A stretch of 64,000 bases of DNA, taken from assembly GCF_000235445.1 (NCBI RefSeq), contig NZ_JH378829.1, positions 109,988-173,987 of the forward strand, given 5' to 3'. The stretch is from Johnsonella ignava ATCC 51276. Its GTDB lineage: Bacteria; Bacillota; Clostridia; Lachnospirales; Lachnospiraceae. Of the stretch, positions 41,637-50,534 are shown one piece after another. Position 1 is the stretch's first letter; each line of letters opens with the position of its first letter. Under the pieces are notes generated by a model, which was not told the origin of the DNA, ran no database searches, and saw only the letters and a list, made by a program, of their open reading frames with translations. Both the position numbers and the translations under genes were made by a program.

Positions 41637-43406
41637 TTACACACTTTTTACTTCTTTACTCGCTATATATTGCCTTTCCCAGCCTTTATCGTTTTGTCTA
41701 AGCTTTACAAATCTGTTATATATCCCCTCCTGCTCCATAAGCTCCTTATGACTGCCCTGTTCGGCTATCCTGCCATCCGCTATGACTAATATATTATCCG
41801 CATCTTTTATAGTCTTTAGTCTGTGTGCTATAACTATAAGGGTTCTGCCTCTGCAAAGTTCCGATATCGCTTCCTGTATCAGACTTTCATTATCCGCATC
41901 TACACTGGCAGTGGCTTCATCCAAAATTATAATAGGTGTGTTTTTCAGTATACATCTGGCAATTGAAATTCTCTGCCTTTCCCCTCCTGAAAGACTTGCG
42001 CCGCCTTCCTCTATCACAGTATCAAAACCATTCTCAAGTTCCATAATAAAATCATAACATCTTGCCCTTTTTGCAGCTTCTATGACTTCTTCTTTTCCGG
42101 CATCAGGTCGTCCCATAGCTATATTGGCATAAATAGTATCCCGAAATAAGTATACTCTTTGAAATACCATGCTTATATTATCCATAAGATCCGCAAGCGA
42201 AACTTCCTTTATATTTCTTCCTTTTACCAGTATTTGCCCGGATTGTATGTCCCAAAACCTTGCAATCAAAGCCGCTATTGTAGACTTACCCGATCCGGAA
42301 GGTCCTACTAAGGCTGTCATGGTATTCTTCTTTATATCAAATGTTATACCGTGAAGAACTTCAGTTTTATTATAAGCAAAATACACATCTTTAAATTCTA
42401 TTTCATTATCACTGTCAGCCTCAAACTTCAGACTGCCTCCATCCTCAAGTTCCGGCTCTTCAAGTACTTCTTTCATTCTGTTTAAACATGCCTCCATAAC
42501 TGTAAGTCTGAGTACCTGTTGAAAAAACATCCTTATCGGAGCAAAAAGATCAAATGTAAAAAGCAGGATTCCTATGTAGCTTACAATTGAAATATAACCA
42601 AGTATATACACTCGTGAAGCTATTAAAAATACCGCAGCTGTTGCCCCTGCGTAAAGCAGTACTAAATTTCTTGAATAAGACGAGAAATTTTCTTCAAAAT
42701 CAATACTTTTTTTGCAGCTTTCCTTAAAGTTTTCTCTAAGCTTTTCAGAACTTTCTCCAAGTATATTATAGCTTTTAATAATACTTATACCGGACACAAA
42801 TTCAAGCACGGCATCAGTAAGCTTCTCACTCTGATCCTGTCTGAGTTTGGAGTCATTCACTGCGGCATTTTTCATCTTTAACCCGAAAATATATATAATT
42901 ACTGAAGCAAGCAGCGTAGTTATACCTACCTCAACATTAAAGAAAAACATAAAAATTATCATAATAAAGGCGGCAAATAAATAGCTCATTAAATCAGCTA
43001 TAACACTCATGCTGTTTTCTTCTATAAATACTATGTCGGTGGAAAGTACCGAACTTATTTTTCCTATATTGCCTTCAGTAAAATATCCCATAGGCAGCCT
43101 TCTTAAGTGTTCTCCAAGTTTCAGTCTATAATCTGCACATATCTTATATCCTGCGCCGGACTGCAGTCTGTCAGCTGCATTTTGTGCTATATACTGTATT
43201 ATAAGGGCTGCCAGAAGTATTAATGCCATATTTACACACAGCCTTGTATTCAAGCTTTTATTATATATATTTTCTAATAATATTACGGACATTATCACAG
43301 GTACTTTCATAAGTAGCGACTTTACAAAGCTTATTGCAAATGCAAGGTTGATTCTGGATCTGTATTTGCCTGACAACTTCAGTACTTCAAATATTATTTT
43401 AAGCAT
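41637..43406 (-). CDS. ABC exporter, half-transporter 2
   Basis: A 589-residue type IV ABC exporter: six-helix membrane domain (about 15-300), then ATPase with Walker A GPSGSGKST, signature LSGGERQRIS, Walker B TPIIILDEATASVD and H-loop IAHRL. Its start overlaps the end of the partner gene by 8 nt, so the two likely form a heterodimer. Both ATPase halves have catalytic Glu after Walker B (LDEA). The substrate is unknown; multidrug, peptide or siderophore-like (YbtPQ) export or import is possible. Confidence 0.92.
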   Translation of the reverse strand: MLKIIFEVLKLSGKYRSRINLAFAISFVKSLLMKVPVIMSVILLENIYNKSLNTRLCVNMALILLAALIIQYIAQNAADRLQSGAGYKICADYRLKLGEHLRRLPMGYFTEGNIGKISSVLSTDIVFIEENSMSVIADLMSYLFAAFIMIIFMFFFNVEVGITTLLASVIIYIFGLKMKNAAVNDSKLRQDQSEKLTDAVLEFVSGISIIKSYNILGESSEKLRENFKESCKKSIDFEENFSSYSRNLVLLYAGATAAVFLIASRVYILGYISIVSYIGILLFTFDLFAPIRMFFQQVLRLTVMEACLNRMKEVLEEPELEDGGSLKFEADSDNEIEFKDVYFAYNKTEVLHGITFDIKKNTMTALVGPSGSGKSTIAALIARFWDIQSGQILVKGRNIKEVSLADLMDNISMVFQRVYLFRDTIYANIAMGRPDAGKEEVIEAAKRARCYDFIMELENGFDTVIEEGGASLSGGERQRISIARCILKNTPIIILDEATASVDADNESLIQEAISELCRGRTLIVIAHRLKTIKDADNILVIADGRIAEQGSHKELMEQEGIYNRFVKLRQNDKGWERQYIASKEVKSV

Positions 43407-45147
43407 ATTCTCCCCCTTTTATATTTATACCCCAGTCTTTTGCCGCATCTGATCTGAGCCATAGCTTCTGATATTCTATACAATCATTTAAAAGCTCCTT
43501 ATGAGTCCCCGAAGCTATTATATTTCCGGATGAAATTACACATATCTGCCCGGCATTTTGAATTGAACTGAGCCTGTGTGCTATAACTATGACCGTTTTA
43601 TTTTTTATAATCTCAGATATAGCTGTATTCAGCTTGTCTTCATTTTCAGGATCTATAAATGCCGTGGCTTCATCAAGTACTATAACAGGAGCATCTTTTA
43701 ATATCGCTCTCGCAAGTGATATTCTCTGTCTTTCTCCGCCTGAGAGCTGCTTACCGCCCTCACCCGCCATGGCATATATACCTCCATCTATTCTTTCCAA
43801 AAATTCCATGCACTGTGCTTTTGAAGCAGCCTCAAGTATCTCTTCTTTTGAAGCCTCAGGCTTTCCGAGTTTTATATTATCGTAAATGCTCATATTAAAT
43901 AAAAATTGTTCCTGAGCCACATAAGATACCTGTTTATTAAGAGCTTCAAGAGTCATATCTGTAATATTTTGCCCCCCTATGCTTATACTTCCTGAATTTA
44001 CATCATAAAAATGCACCAATAATTTAGCCAGGGTACTTTTACCTGAACCGGATTCACCTACAAGTGCGGTCATACTTTTTTCTTTTACATGAATATTTAT
44101 ATTATGCAGTACCTCTTTATCCTTATAAGCAAAGCAGACATTATTAAAGTCAACCGCAAAGTTTTCTCCTTGAAAATCATTTTCGCCCAGTTTCAAATCA
44201 TTCATATTCATCATTTCTTCCAGGCTGGTTATTTTTTTACTAAGCTGAGGAATTACACCGAAAAAATTCATAGTTTTTAACAAAGGAGGACCTACTGCAA
44301 AGGATACGCAAAGTGCCAACAAAAGCTGTGAACCGGATATTATATTGCCCATAATCATTAAAGCCCCTGCCGGCAACATAAAAAGTGCCGCTGCGGGAAG
44401 TACTGTTGTATATAGTGCCATCCATGTCCAGCTTAAGTTATACCAAAATAAAGTAAAATCCCTGTATGAAAGTACATCATCTTTATACCTCTTATAAGAA
44501 TCCGTATCTTTATTAAATACCTTTACTACTTCCATACCATTAATATATTCTATAATAGTATTGTTCATTCTCACCCTTACATCGTAATATTCATTCATAT
44601 ATCCCATACCGACTCCAAACATCTTTCCTATTGCAAAGATACCGATAGGCAATGGAACACATGCCAAAAGCCCCAATCTGTAATCAATTATAAATATAGT
44701 TATATACAGCAGCAACGGAACCGCTATATTGGCAATCCCCTCAGGAAGTGCATGTGCCAACAAAAGTTCTATCGAATCTATATCATCTACAAACATTTTC
44801 TTTAAATTTCCGCTGCCAAGCTCCTGTATCATGCCCAATGGCTTGTTTTCAAGCTTATGCTGTAAACTTATCCTTATATTTTTTAATATATTAAAAGCCG
44901 CTATATGTGAATTTGACAAGCCCTTTATATAAAGACAGGCATTCATAGCCATACAAAAGAATATAGCAGCTGCTCTAATCACTGTATAATTCACATCCGG
45001 TTGAATACCTTTAAGTAATAAATCTATAATTTGATATAGAAATATATACGGCACTATACTGAATATAACAGCTGTAAGCATATACACCACTGCTCTGACA
45101 GTAAACTTTTTCTCATCATTTCCGTATTTAAAAACAGTTTGTAACAT
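43399..45147 (-). CDS. ABC exporter, half-transporter 1
   Basis: A 582-residue ABC membrane-ATPase fusion. Walker A GESGSGKST, signature LSGGERQRIS, Walker B APVIVLDEATAFID and IAHRL are present. It lies 12 nt after the TetR gene and is coupled to the second half-transporter. The membrane domain has six helices within about 20-305. Confidence 0.92.
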   Translation of the reverse strand: MLQTVFKYGNDEKKFTVRAVVYMLTAVIFSIVPYIFLYQIIDLLLKGIQPDVNYTVIRAAAIFFCMAMNACLYIKGLSNSHIAAFNILKNIRISLQHKLENKPLGMIQELGSGNLKKMFVDDIDSIELLLAHALPEGIANIAVPLLLYITIFIIDYRLGLLACVPLPIGIFAIGKMFGVGMGYMNEYYDVRVRMNNTIIEYINGMEVVKVFNKDTDSYKRYKDDVLSYRDFTLFWYNLSWTWMALYTTVLPAAALFMLPAGALMIMGNIISGSQLLLALCVSFAVGPPLLKTMNFFGVIPQLSKKITSLEEMMNMNDLKLGENDFQGENFAVDFNNVCFAYKDKEVLHNINIHVKEKSMTALVGESGSGKSTLAKLLVHFYDVNSGSISIGGQNITDMTLEALNKQVSYVAQEQFLFNMSIYDNIKLGKPEASKEEILEAASKAQCMEFLERIDGGIYAMAGEGGKQLSGGERQRISLARAILKDAPVIVLDEATAFIDPENEDKLNTAISEIIKNKTVIVIAHRLSSIQNAGQICVISSGNIIASGTHKELLNDCIEYQKLWLRSDAAKDWGINIKGGEYA

Positions 45148-45159
45148 AGTCCCCTCCGT

Positions 45160-45774
45160 TTACTTTATCCCGATAAATTTTTCAAAATCAAAAAAACTTA
45201 TCATCGCATCAATATTCTCACATATATCTTCCCATGAAAAATTATGCACATAAGGTTCAAATACCATCTCAAAATATGCAGAATGCAGAGTGTGCATTAT
45301 CTTTTTTGAAATTTTCTTATCTGTAAGTCTGCGCCTTATAAGTTCTTCATACATACTATATGAGTTTTCGGCTACATACTCTATAAAATCATGTTTAAAA
45401 TTGGAATACCTTGTTCCTGAAGAACACTTAACAAGCAAAACTACACTGTCCCTGTAGTTTTCAAACAGCTTAAACCAGCCGGTCAGGAGCTCTTTATTCA
45501 TCTTCCATGCATTTTTCAGATCATCATCGCTCATTAAATCAAAATCAAAGTCAGATTTATTTTTCCGTGCCTCTTCTATACTATTTACTCCTTCAGCTAC
45601 CACTGCTGCAAAAAGTTCTTCCTTTCCTCTATACCTTTTATATAATGCCCCTGTCGTTACCTGTGCCCTGTCGCAGATATCCTTTAATGAGGCAAGTTCA
45701 AAACCTCTGGCAAGAAATTCCTTTTTTGCACTTTCTAAAAGCCTTGGTTCAATACTGCTGTCTGCAAGTGCCAT
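45160..45774 (-). CDS. TetR family transcriptional regulator
   Basis: A 204-residue repressor. The N-terminal helix-turn-helix is AKKEFLARGFELASLKDIC... with TTGALYKRYRGKEELFAAVV. The start at 45774 (MALADSS) follows AAGGAGG; a longer frame adds a hydrophobic stretch with no site and is rejected. It is first gene of the TetR-ABC-ABC unit and probably represses it through the operator at 45872-45907. Confidence 0.92.
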   Translation of the reverse strand: MALADSSIEPRLLESAKKEFLARGFELASLKDICDRAQVTTGALYKRYRGKEELFAAVVAEGVNSIEEARKNKSDFDFDLMSDDDLKNAWKMNKELLTGWFKLFENYRDSVVLLVKCSSGTRYSNFKHDFIEYVAENSYSMYEELIRRRLTDKKISKKIMHTLHSAYFEMVFEPYVHNFSWEDICENIDAMISFFDFEKFIGIK

Positions 45775-45871
45775 AAATACCTCCTTATAAATATTTGAAT
45801 ACCGGCAGATGCGGTTTCGCCGCCGTAAAATCCTGAATTTATATAAACTCCAGTAATATTTAATAAAATAT

Positions 45872-45907
45872 ATTGATAACCCGATTATCAATAATCCGAT
45901 TATCAAT
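45872..45907 (-). promoter_or_regulatory. TetR operator
   Basis: ATTGATAA (45872-45879) and TTATCAAT (45885-45892) form an inverted repeat. A second TTATCAAT (45900-45907) repeats 15 bp on. Three copies of one 8-bp half-site lie about 100-135 bp upstream of the TetR start. Confidence 0.7.
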
Positions 45908-45939
45908 ATAGCATAAAATAAATTAAATATCAAGAATAT

Positions 45940-46929
45940 CTAAAAAATACACTCCGTTCCAATACCTTTTTCAACAGCCCTCCTGTAAATCTCACCGGCA
46001 GTTACAAGATCCTGTACTGCCACGCCTACACTCTTAAATACAATTATCTCATCGTCATTTTCACGCCCCGGGATTCTGCCAAGCAGGTATTCTCCTATAT
46101 CTCCTGTAAAATCCTTTTCTTTAATTGTACCGTTCCTAAAAGGTATAATTATATCACCTGATTCTTCAAGAACTGCGCTCTTTGAGTCAAAATATATCTT
46201 TTTACAGCGCTTGAATATCTTAGGATCAAGTTCCTGCATGTCAGGACGATAGCTGCCTATGCAGCTTACGGTAATTCCGTCTTTAAGCCTTCCTGCATCA
46301 AATACAGGCAGATTTGAAGGTGTTACACTAATCAATAAATCCGCATCTTCAACAGCCTCATCGGCAGTTCTTACAGCCTTTATACTAACCGAAGAATCTT
46401 TAAGTTCATGTCTGACAGTTTTTACAAATGCCTCAGTATGCTTAAAATCTCTGCCGCATACTCTTACCTCTTTAAGCTGCCTGGCTGCAAGCATCGCCTG
46501 TATCTGGCAAAGTGCCTGCCCTCCGGTCCCGATAATCGCACCTATACTGCATTCCTTTTTTGCAAATAATTTAAATGCAAGACCTGAAGCGGCACCTGTC
46601 CTAAGTGCAGTTACATAAGTTCCGTCAATTAAGGCTTCAATTACACCTGTATGAGGATTTATCAAAAATACCTGAGACGGATGTGCCGATAACCCGATTT
46701 TTACATTGTCGGGAAACACATTTACTATTTTAAGTGCCGCACACTCTGCCTGTTCACTGTATGCAGGCATAAATATAAAACAACCGTTGTCTTTTTTATT
46801 TAAAATTTTAGTCCTTAAAGGTACCTCGCACTTTTTTTCTGCCAAAAGCATAAAAGCCTTTTTATCCGCCTCTATAGCATCACTCATAGTAAAAATTTTC
46901 TTTATATCATCTTTAGAAATTAAAATCAT
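45940..46929 (-). CDS. Ornithine cyclodeaminase/mu-crystallin family protein
   Basis: A 329-residue NAD(P)-dependent enzyme. N-terminal substrate domain with EVPLRTKI, then a Rossmann domain with IGTGGQALCQIQA and VCGRDFKH, DLLISVTPS, and SCIGSYRPDMQELDP. Family members include ornithine cyclodeaminase, alanine dehydrogenase and SbnB-type enzymes. The start at 46929 follows GGGAG at 8 nt; an upstream ATG at 46974 has no site. It ends just upstream of the TetR operator. Confidence 0.88.
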   Translation of the reverse strand: MILISKDDIKKIFTMSDAIEADKKAFMLLAEKKCEVPLRTKILNKKDNGCFIFMPAYSEQAECAALKIVNVFPDNVKIGLSAHPSQVFLINPHTGVIEALIDGTYVTALRTGAASGLAFKLFAKKECSIGAIIGTGGQALCQIQAMLAARQLKEVRVCGRDFKHTEAFVKTVRHELKDSSVSIKAVRTADEAVEDADLLISVTPSNLPVFDAGRLKDGITVSCIGSYRPDMQELDPKIFKRCKKIYFDSKSAVLEESGDIIIPFRNGTIKEKDFTGDIGEYLLGRIPGRENDDEIIVFKSVGVAVQDLVTAGEIYRRAVEKGIGTECIF

Positions 46930-47124
46930 AAATTTTCTCCCAACTTTAATCAATATATTATTTAATTGATACAAGTGTCAAAAGTATAAAAATTCAATGC
47001 AAGCCTGCCTGCAATAGATTTATTATCTTTTAACACGCACATTATTTAATTATTAAATTAATAAAATACCGTTTAAATTAAAACTGATTTAATAAACATG
47101 CCTGCAGATTTTCTTTATTTAAGG

Positions 47125-47958
47125 CTACTCATTAAATATAAGTCCTGCCGCATCAATCAGTCCTACTCTGAAACTGCCGCTCCCTATGCCTGAAGTCCCT
47201 CTCTCTAAATGCTTAAGAGCATATTCTCCGCATCTTCCCATAAAAGATATAGATGCCGCAGCTGAAATAAAACTATTTTCCACACTTAAAAAAGCCGCCG
47301 TAACCGCAGATGCCATACAGCCCGTAGCACTTACTCTTGACATAAGAATACAGCCGTCAGTTACAAAAACGGTATTTTTCCCGTCAGTTACTATATCAGT
47401 TTCGCCTGAACATACTACAATACAATTCACCTTTAATGAAAATTCCCTTATCCATTCGGCATTTTTAAAAAGTACTGACTCATCACCTGAATTATTTTTA
47501 AGCTCATATTCAGATACATCAACTCCCCTTGCAGTCGGACGTTTTTCATGCAATGCCCGTATTTCCGATATGTTTCCCCTTATACATGAAACCTTAAATT
47601 TACTTATAAAATCAAGAAAGCAGCTTCTTCTGTAAGCCGAAGCTCCCACTCCTACGGGATCTGCCACTATTGGATGCTTAAGTAAGGCTGCACTTTTTGC
47701 AGCCTCATACATCGCATCATAAGCTCCTGTAGCACCGAAATTACATACAAGAGCATCACAGCCTCCACTTATCTCTCCCGCATCAAGTACATGCTGTGCC
47801 ATAACAGGTGATGCCCCCATAGCAAGCAGTATATTAGCACAGTCATTTGCACTGACTATATTTGTTATACAATGTATACCGGGATTTTTTTTCGCAATTT
47901 TTACATAAAATCCCTTTATATCAACCCCATATATTTCTTTTTTCTCATTAAATATCAT
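47125..47958 (-). CDS. thiM: Hydroxyethylthiazole kinase
   Basis: Salvages thiazole for thiamine by phosphorylating 4-methyl-5-hydroxyethylthiazole. Blocks are HCITNIVSANDCANILLAMGASPVMA, VADPVGVGASAYRR and RVSATGCMASAVTAAF (catalytic Cys/ATP region). 277 residues. Last gene of the thi operon. Confidence 0.95.
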   Translation of the reverse strand: MIFNEKKEIYGVDIKGFYVKIAKKNPGIHCITNIVSANDCANILLAMGASPVMAQHVLDAGEISGGCDALVCNFGATGAYDAMYEAAKSAALLKHPIVADPVGVGASAYRRSCFLDFISKFKVSCIRGNISEIRALHEKRPTARGVDVSEYELKNNSGDESVLFKNAEWIREFSLKVNCIVVCSGETDIVTDGKNTVFVTDGCILMSRVSATGCMASAVTAAFLSVENSFISAAASISFMGRCGEYALKHLERGTSGIGSGSFRVGLIDAAGLIFNE

Positions 47959-48038
47959 ATTAAATATCTCTAATACATGGATAAACCATATTTACTCTAT
48001 TTTAAAATTTACCTGTAAAATATAATATATTAAATGTT

Positions 48039-48572
48039 TTAAATACTTATCTTCTTTAATACCCCTGTCTTATCAAGTGCTATCATAATTACAACGGCTG
48101 CAATAGTTCCTCCTGCAGTACTTATAAAAAAGGGGAAAATATATGCTAAAAGTGCGGCTTTTTCCAGATTTAGTATATATTTTGCCACCGGATATGCGGC
48201 AAGACCTCCCAGTATCGCAGTACCAAACACTTCACCTATATATGCGGCAGGCAGCTTTTTAAAATGTTTATATAAAATACCTGCACAAAAAGCTCCGAAC
48301 ATACTCCCCGGAAAAGCAAATAAAGTTCCCATACTTAAAAGATTTCGTATAACGCTTGCACAAAAAGCCGAGGCAACTGCCCATGCCGGTCCAAGCGTAA
48401 CGGCTGCTATTATATTTATAAGATGCTGAATAGGCGAACAGCGTGCCCCGAATACAGGCACTGAGAAAGTTGAACCCACTACTGCCACTGCCGTGTATAC
48501 TGCTGTAAGTGTAAGTTTTAATGTACTGCTTTGTATATTTGCATTATCAGTCCTGATTTTTTCTGTTTTCAT
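48039..48572 (-). CDS. thiW: ThiW, ECF thiazole transporter S-component
   Basis: A 177-residue membrane protein with five or six helices, a conserved VPVFGARCSPIQHLINIIAAVTLGP block and RNLLSMGTLFAFPGSMFGAF. This is the ThiW family, the substrate-binding subunit of an energy-coupling-factor transporter for the thiazole moiety. The shared ECF ATPase and T-subunit genes are not in this window. It sits between thiD and thiM, matching salvage. Confidence 0.93.
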   Translation of the reverse strand: MKTEKIRTDNANIQSSTLKLTLTAVYTAVAVVGSTFSVPVFGARCSPIQHLINIIAAVTLGPAWAVASAFCASVIRNLLSMGTLFAFPGSMFGAFCAGILYKHFKKLPAAYIGEVFGTAILGGLAAYPVAKYILNLEKAALLAYIFPFFISTAGGTIAAVVIMIALDKTGVLKKISI

Positions 48573-48692
48573 ATATTTGTTCTATCTGTTCCTTTCAGTT
48601 TTTATATTTTTATACCGGTAGGATATTATTTTATATATTTATTTTGTTATTTGTTTCATTATTTGTTTTATTATTTATTTTATATATTAATA

Positions 48693-49499
48693 TCACTCGC
48701 TTATAAATGCCTTAATTCCCTCTATCGGAAACATATGGTCAAGAGGTCCGCTTCCTTTTCCAAGATCAAGCATTGCCCCAAGTGCTTCTGAAATATATGC
48801 TTTTGCATATTTTACTGAAGTTTCCAGACTGCGTCCCTGTGCCAGATTTGAAGCTATTGCAGAAGAAAGCGTGCAGCCTGTACCATGTGTATTCGGATTA
48901 TTTATCCTTTCCCCAAAAAGCCATGTAAAGCCCTTACCGTCAAATAACAGATCGTCCGCATCACTTACTCCATGACCGCCTTTACAAAGCACCGCACAGC
49001 CGAATTTTGCATATATAATATCTGCCGCCTTTGCCATATCCTCTTTTGAGTTGATTTTAATACCTGACAATACCTCCGCTTCCGGAATATTTGGAGTTAT
49101 AAGATCCGCCGCTCCCAGCAGTCTTTCCTTTAAAGTGTCTATAGCTTCTTCGCTTATAAGTTTTGCACCGCTTGTAGACACCATCACCGGATCAACCACT
49201 ATATTCCTCGCCTTATATTCCTTAAGCTTGTCGGCTACGGTTATTATAATTTCTGATGAAGAAAGCATGCCTGTTTTTACCGCATCCGGAAATATATCCG
49301 TAAATACACTGTCAATCTGTTTTATTAAAAAGTCTTTGTCAACTTCAAGTATACCGTATACTCCGGCAGTATTTTGTGCGGTAAGTGCGGTAATTGCACT
49401 CATGCCGTATACACCATGTACCGTCATAGTTTTAAGATCCGCCTGTATACCTGCCCCTCCGCTTGAATCACTCCCCGCAATTGTCAAAGCTGTTTTCAT
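48693..49499 (-). CDS. thiD: Hydroxymethylpyrimidine (phosphate) kinase
   Basis: Phosphorylates HMP and HMP-P for thiamine synthesis. Blocks: ALTIAGSDSSGGAGIQADLKTM, DPVMVSTSGAKL, TPNIPEAEVLSG, and GTGCTLSSAIASNLA. 268 residues, full length. Confidence 0.96.
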   Translation of the reverse strand: MKTALTIAGSDSSGGAGIQADLKTMTVHGVYGMSAITALTAQNTAGVYGILEVDKDFLIKQIDSVFTDIFPDAVKTGMLSSSEIIITVADKLKEYKARNIVVDPVMVSTSGAKLISEEAIDTLKERLLGAADLITPNIPEAEVLSGIKINSKEDMAKAADIIYAKFGCAVLCKGGHGVSDADDLLFDGKGFTWLFGERINNPNTHGTGCTLSSAIASNLAQGRSLETSVKYAKAYISEALGAMLDLGKGSGPLDHMFPIEGIKAFISE

Positions 49500-49562
49500 T
49501 TTTGTTATAAATCCTCCTTAAAATTAATATATCTAAATCAAGTTAATACATTTAAATCCATA

Positions 49563-50222
49563 CTAAAGCTTCAACATAGCTTCTTTAAGTTTTAATACCT
49601 GCAGCCTTATATCTTTGGCTGCAAATATCCCTCTCGATACGGCAATCCCTGTTATAGGTACTCCTTTAAGCCTGTTTACATTTGAAATATCAATACCTCC
49701 TATCGCAAATACCGGTATGTCAAGCTGAGTACATATATCTTTAAGTTCATCTATATCCATACTTTGTGCATCAGCCTTTGTATCTGTCTTAAATATTGCA
49801 CCGCTTCCTATATAATCGGCTCCCAGCTGCCGGGCTTTTTTTGCATCTGAGACGGTTTTTGCGGTTACACCTATCACTGCACCGTCATGAAGGCTGTTTC
49901 TTGTATACACAATCCCTGTCTTTTTTATATCTTCCTGACCTATATGTACTCCGTCAGCACCTGTTTTTTTTGCAAGTTCTACATAATCATTTACTATAAA
50001 CATAGCCGAATACCGATGTGTAAGCTCACATAATTTCATAGCATATTCATAAAGGAGTTCCTGTGAATAAGGTGATTTATACCGAAGCTGAATAATTTCA
50101 GTCCCGCCCTTTAAAGCCTCCTCAACCTTATAAAAAAAATTTTCTTTATACTCGCTGCAGCACTCATCTTCATTTCCGGAAATATCTGCAATCGCATAAA
50201 TCATACCCTTTTTAAAAATCAT
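49563..50222 (-). CDS. thiE: Thiamine phosphate synthase
   Basis: Joins HMP-PP and thiazole phosphate to thiamine monophosphate. Blocks: TEIIQLRYKS, MFIVNDYVELA, GADGVHIGQEDI, IGVTAKTVSDA and FAIGGIDISNV. 219 residues. First gene after the TPP riboswitch. Confidence 0.95.
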   Translation of the reverse strand: MIFKKGMIYAIADISGNEDECCSEYKENFFYKVEEALKGGTEIIQLRYKSPYSQELLYEYAMKLCELTHRYSAMFIVNDYVELAKKTGADGVHIGQEDIKKTGIVYTRNSLHDGAVIGVTAKTVSDAKKARQLGADYIGSGAIFKTDTKADAQSMDIDELKDICTQLDIPVFAIGGIDISNVNRLKGVPITGIAVSRGIFAAKDIRLQVLKLKEAMLKL

Positions 50223-50265
50223 ATATTACATTCCTTTCAAACACCATATTATAAACAAGCCTGAT

Positions 50266-50302
50266 GCAAAAAACACATGGCGGAAATGCCATGTGTTTTT
50301 TA
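50266..50302 (-). terminator. Riboswitch-controlled terminator
   Basis: A 14-bp stem (50268-50281 with 50288-50301), AAAAAACACATGGC with its complement, ends in a run of T on the minus strand. It lies between the TPP riboswitch and thiE and is the expected expression switch. Confidence 0.88.
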
Positions 50303-50377
50303 CAAAGTATATACCTTTATACCTGCCGCCCAAATCAAGAACTATATAATCTCTGAACCGGTTTAAAGCATATACAG

Positions 50378-50455
50378 ATTTATTTCCCTACGTTGGCATT
50401 ACCCACATCAGGTTTCAGGTTTTTCTCAGCCCCTCCGGAGCACCCTGTTATAGTA
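50378..50455 (-). ncRNA. TPP riboswitch (THI element)
   Basis: Minus-strand sequence contains the hallmark GGAGGGGCTGAGA, then ACCTGAAACCTGATGTGGGT and AATGCCAACGTAGGGAA, the thi-box core. It binds thiamine pyrophosphate and turns off thiE-thiD-thiW-thiM. Confidence 0.96.
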
Positions 50456-50460
50456 TAAGC

Positions 50461-50490
50461 ATTATAACATATTTCAGTTATTTTATGCAA
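50461..50490 (-). promoter_or_regulatory. Promoter of thiamine operon
   Basis: TTGCAT (50485-50490), an 18-bp spacer and a perfect TATAAT (50461-50466) with extended TGT lie just upstream of the riboswitch. Confidence 0.8.
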
Positions 50491-50534
50491 ATATATTGTT
50501 TATACTATTTTATATTTGGTTCAAATATAGCTTT

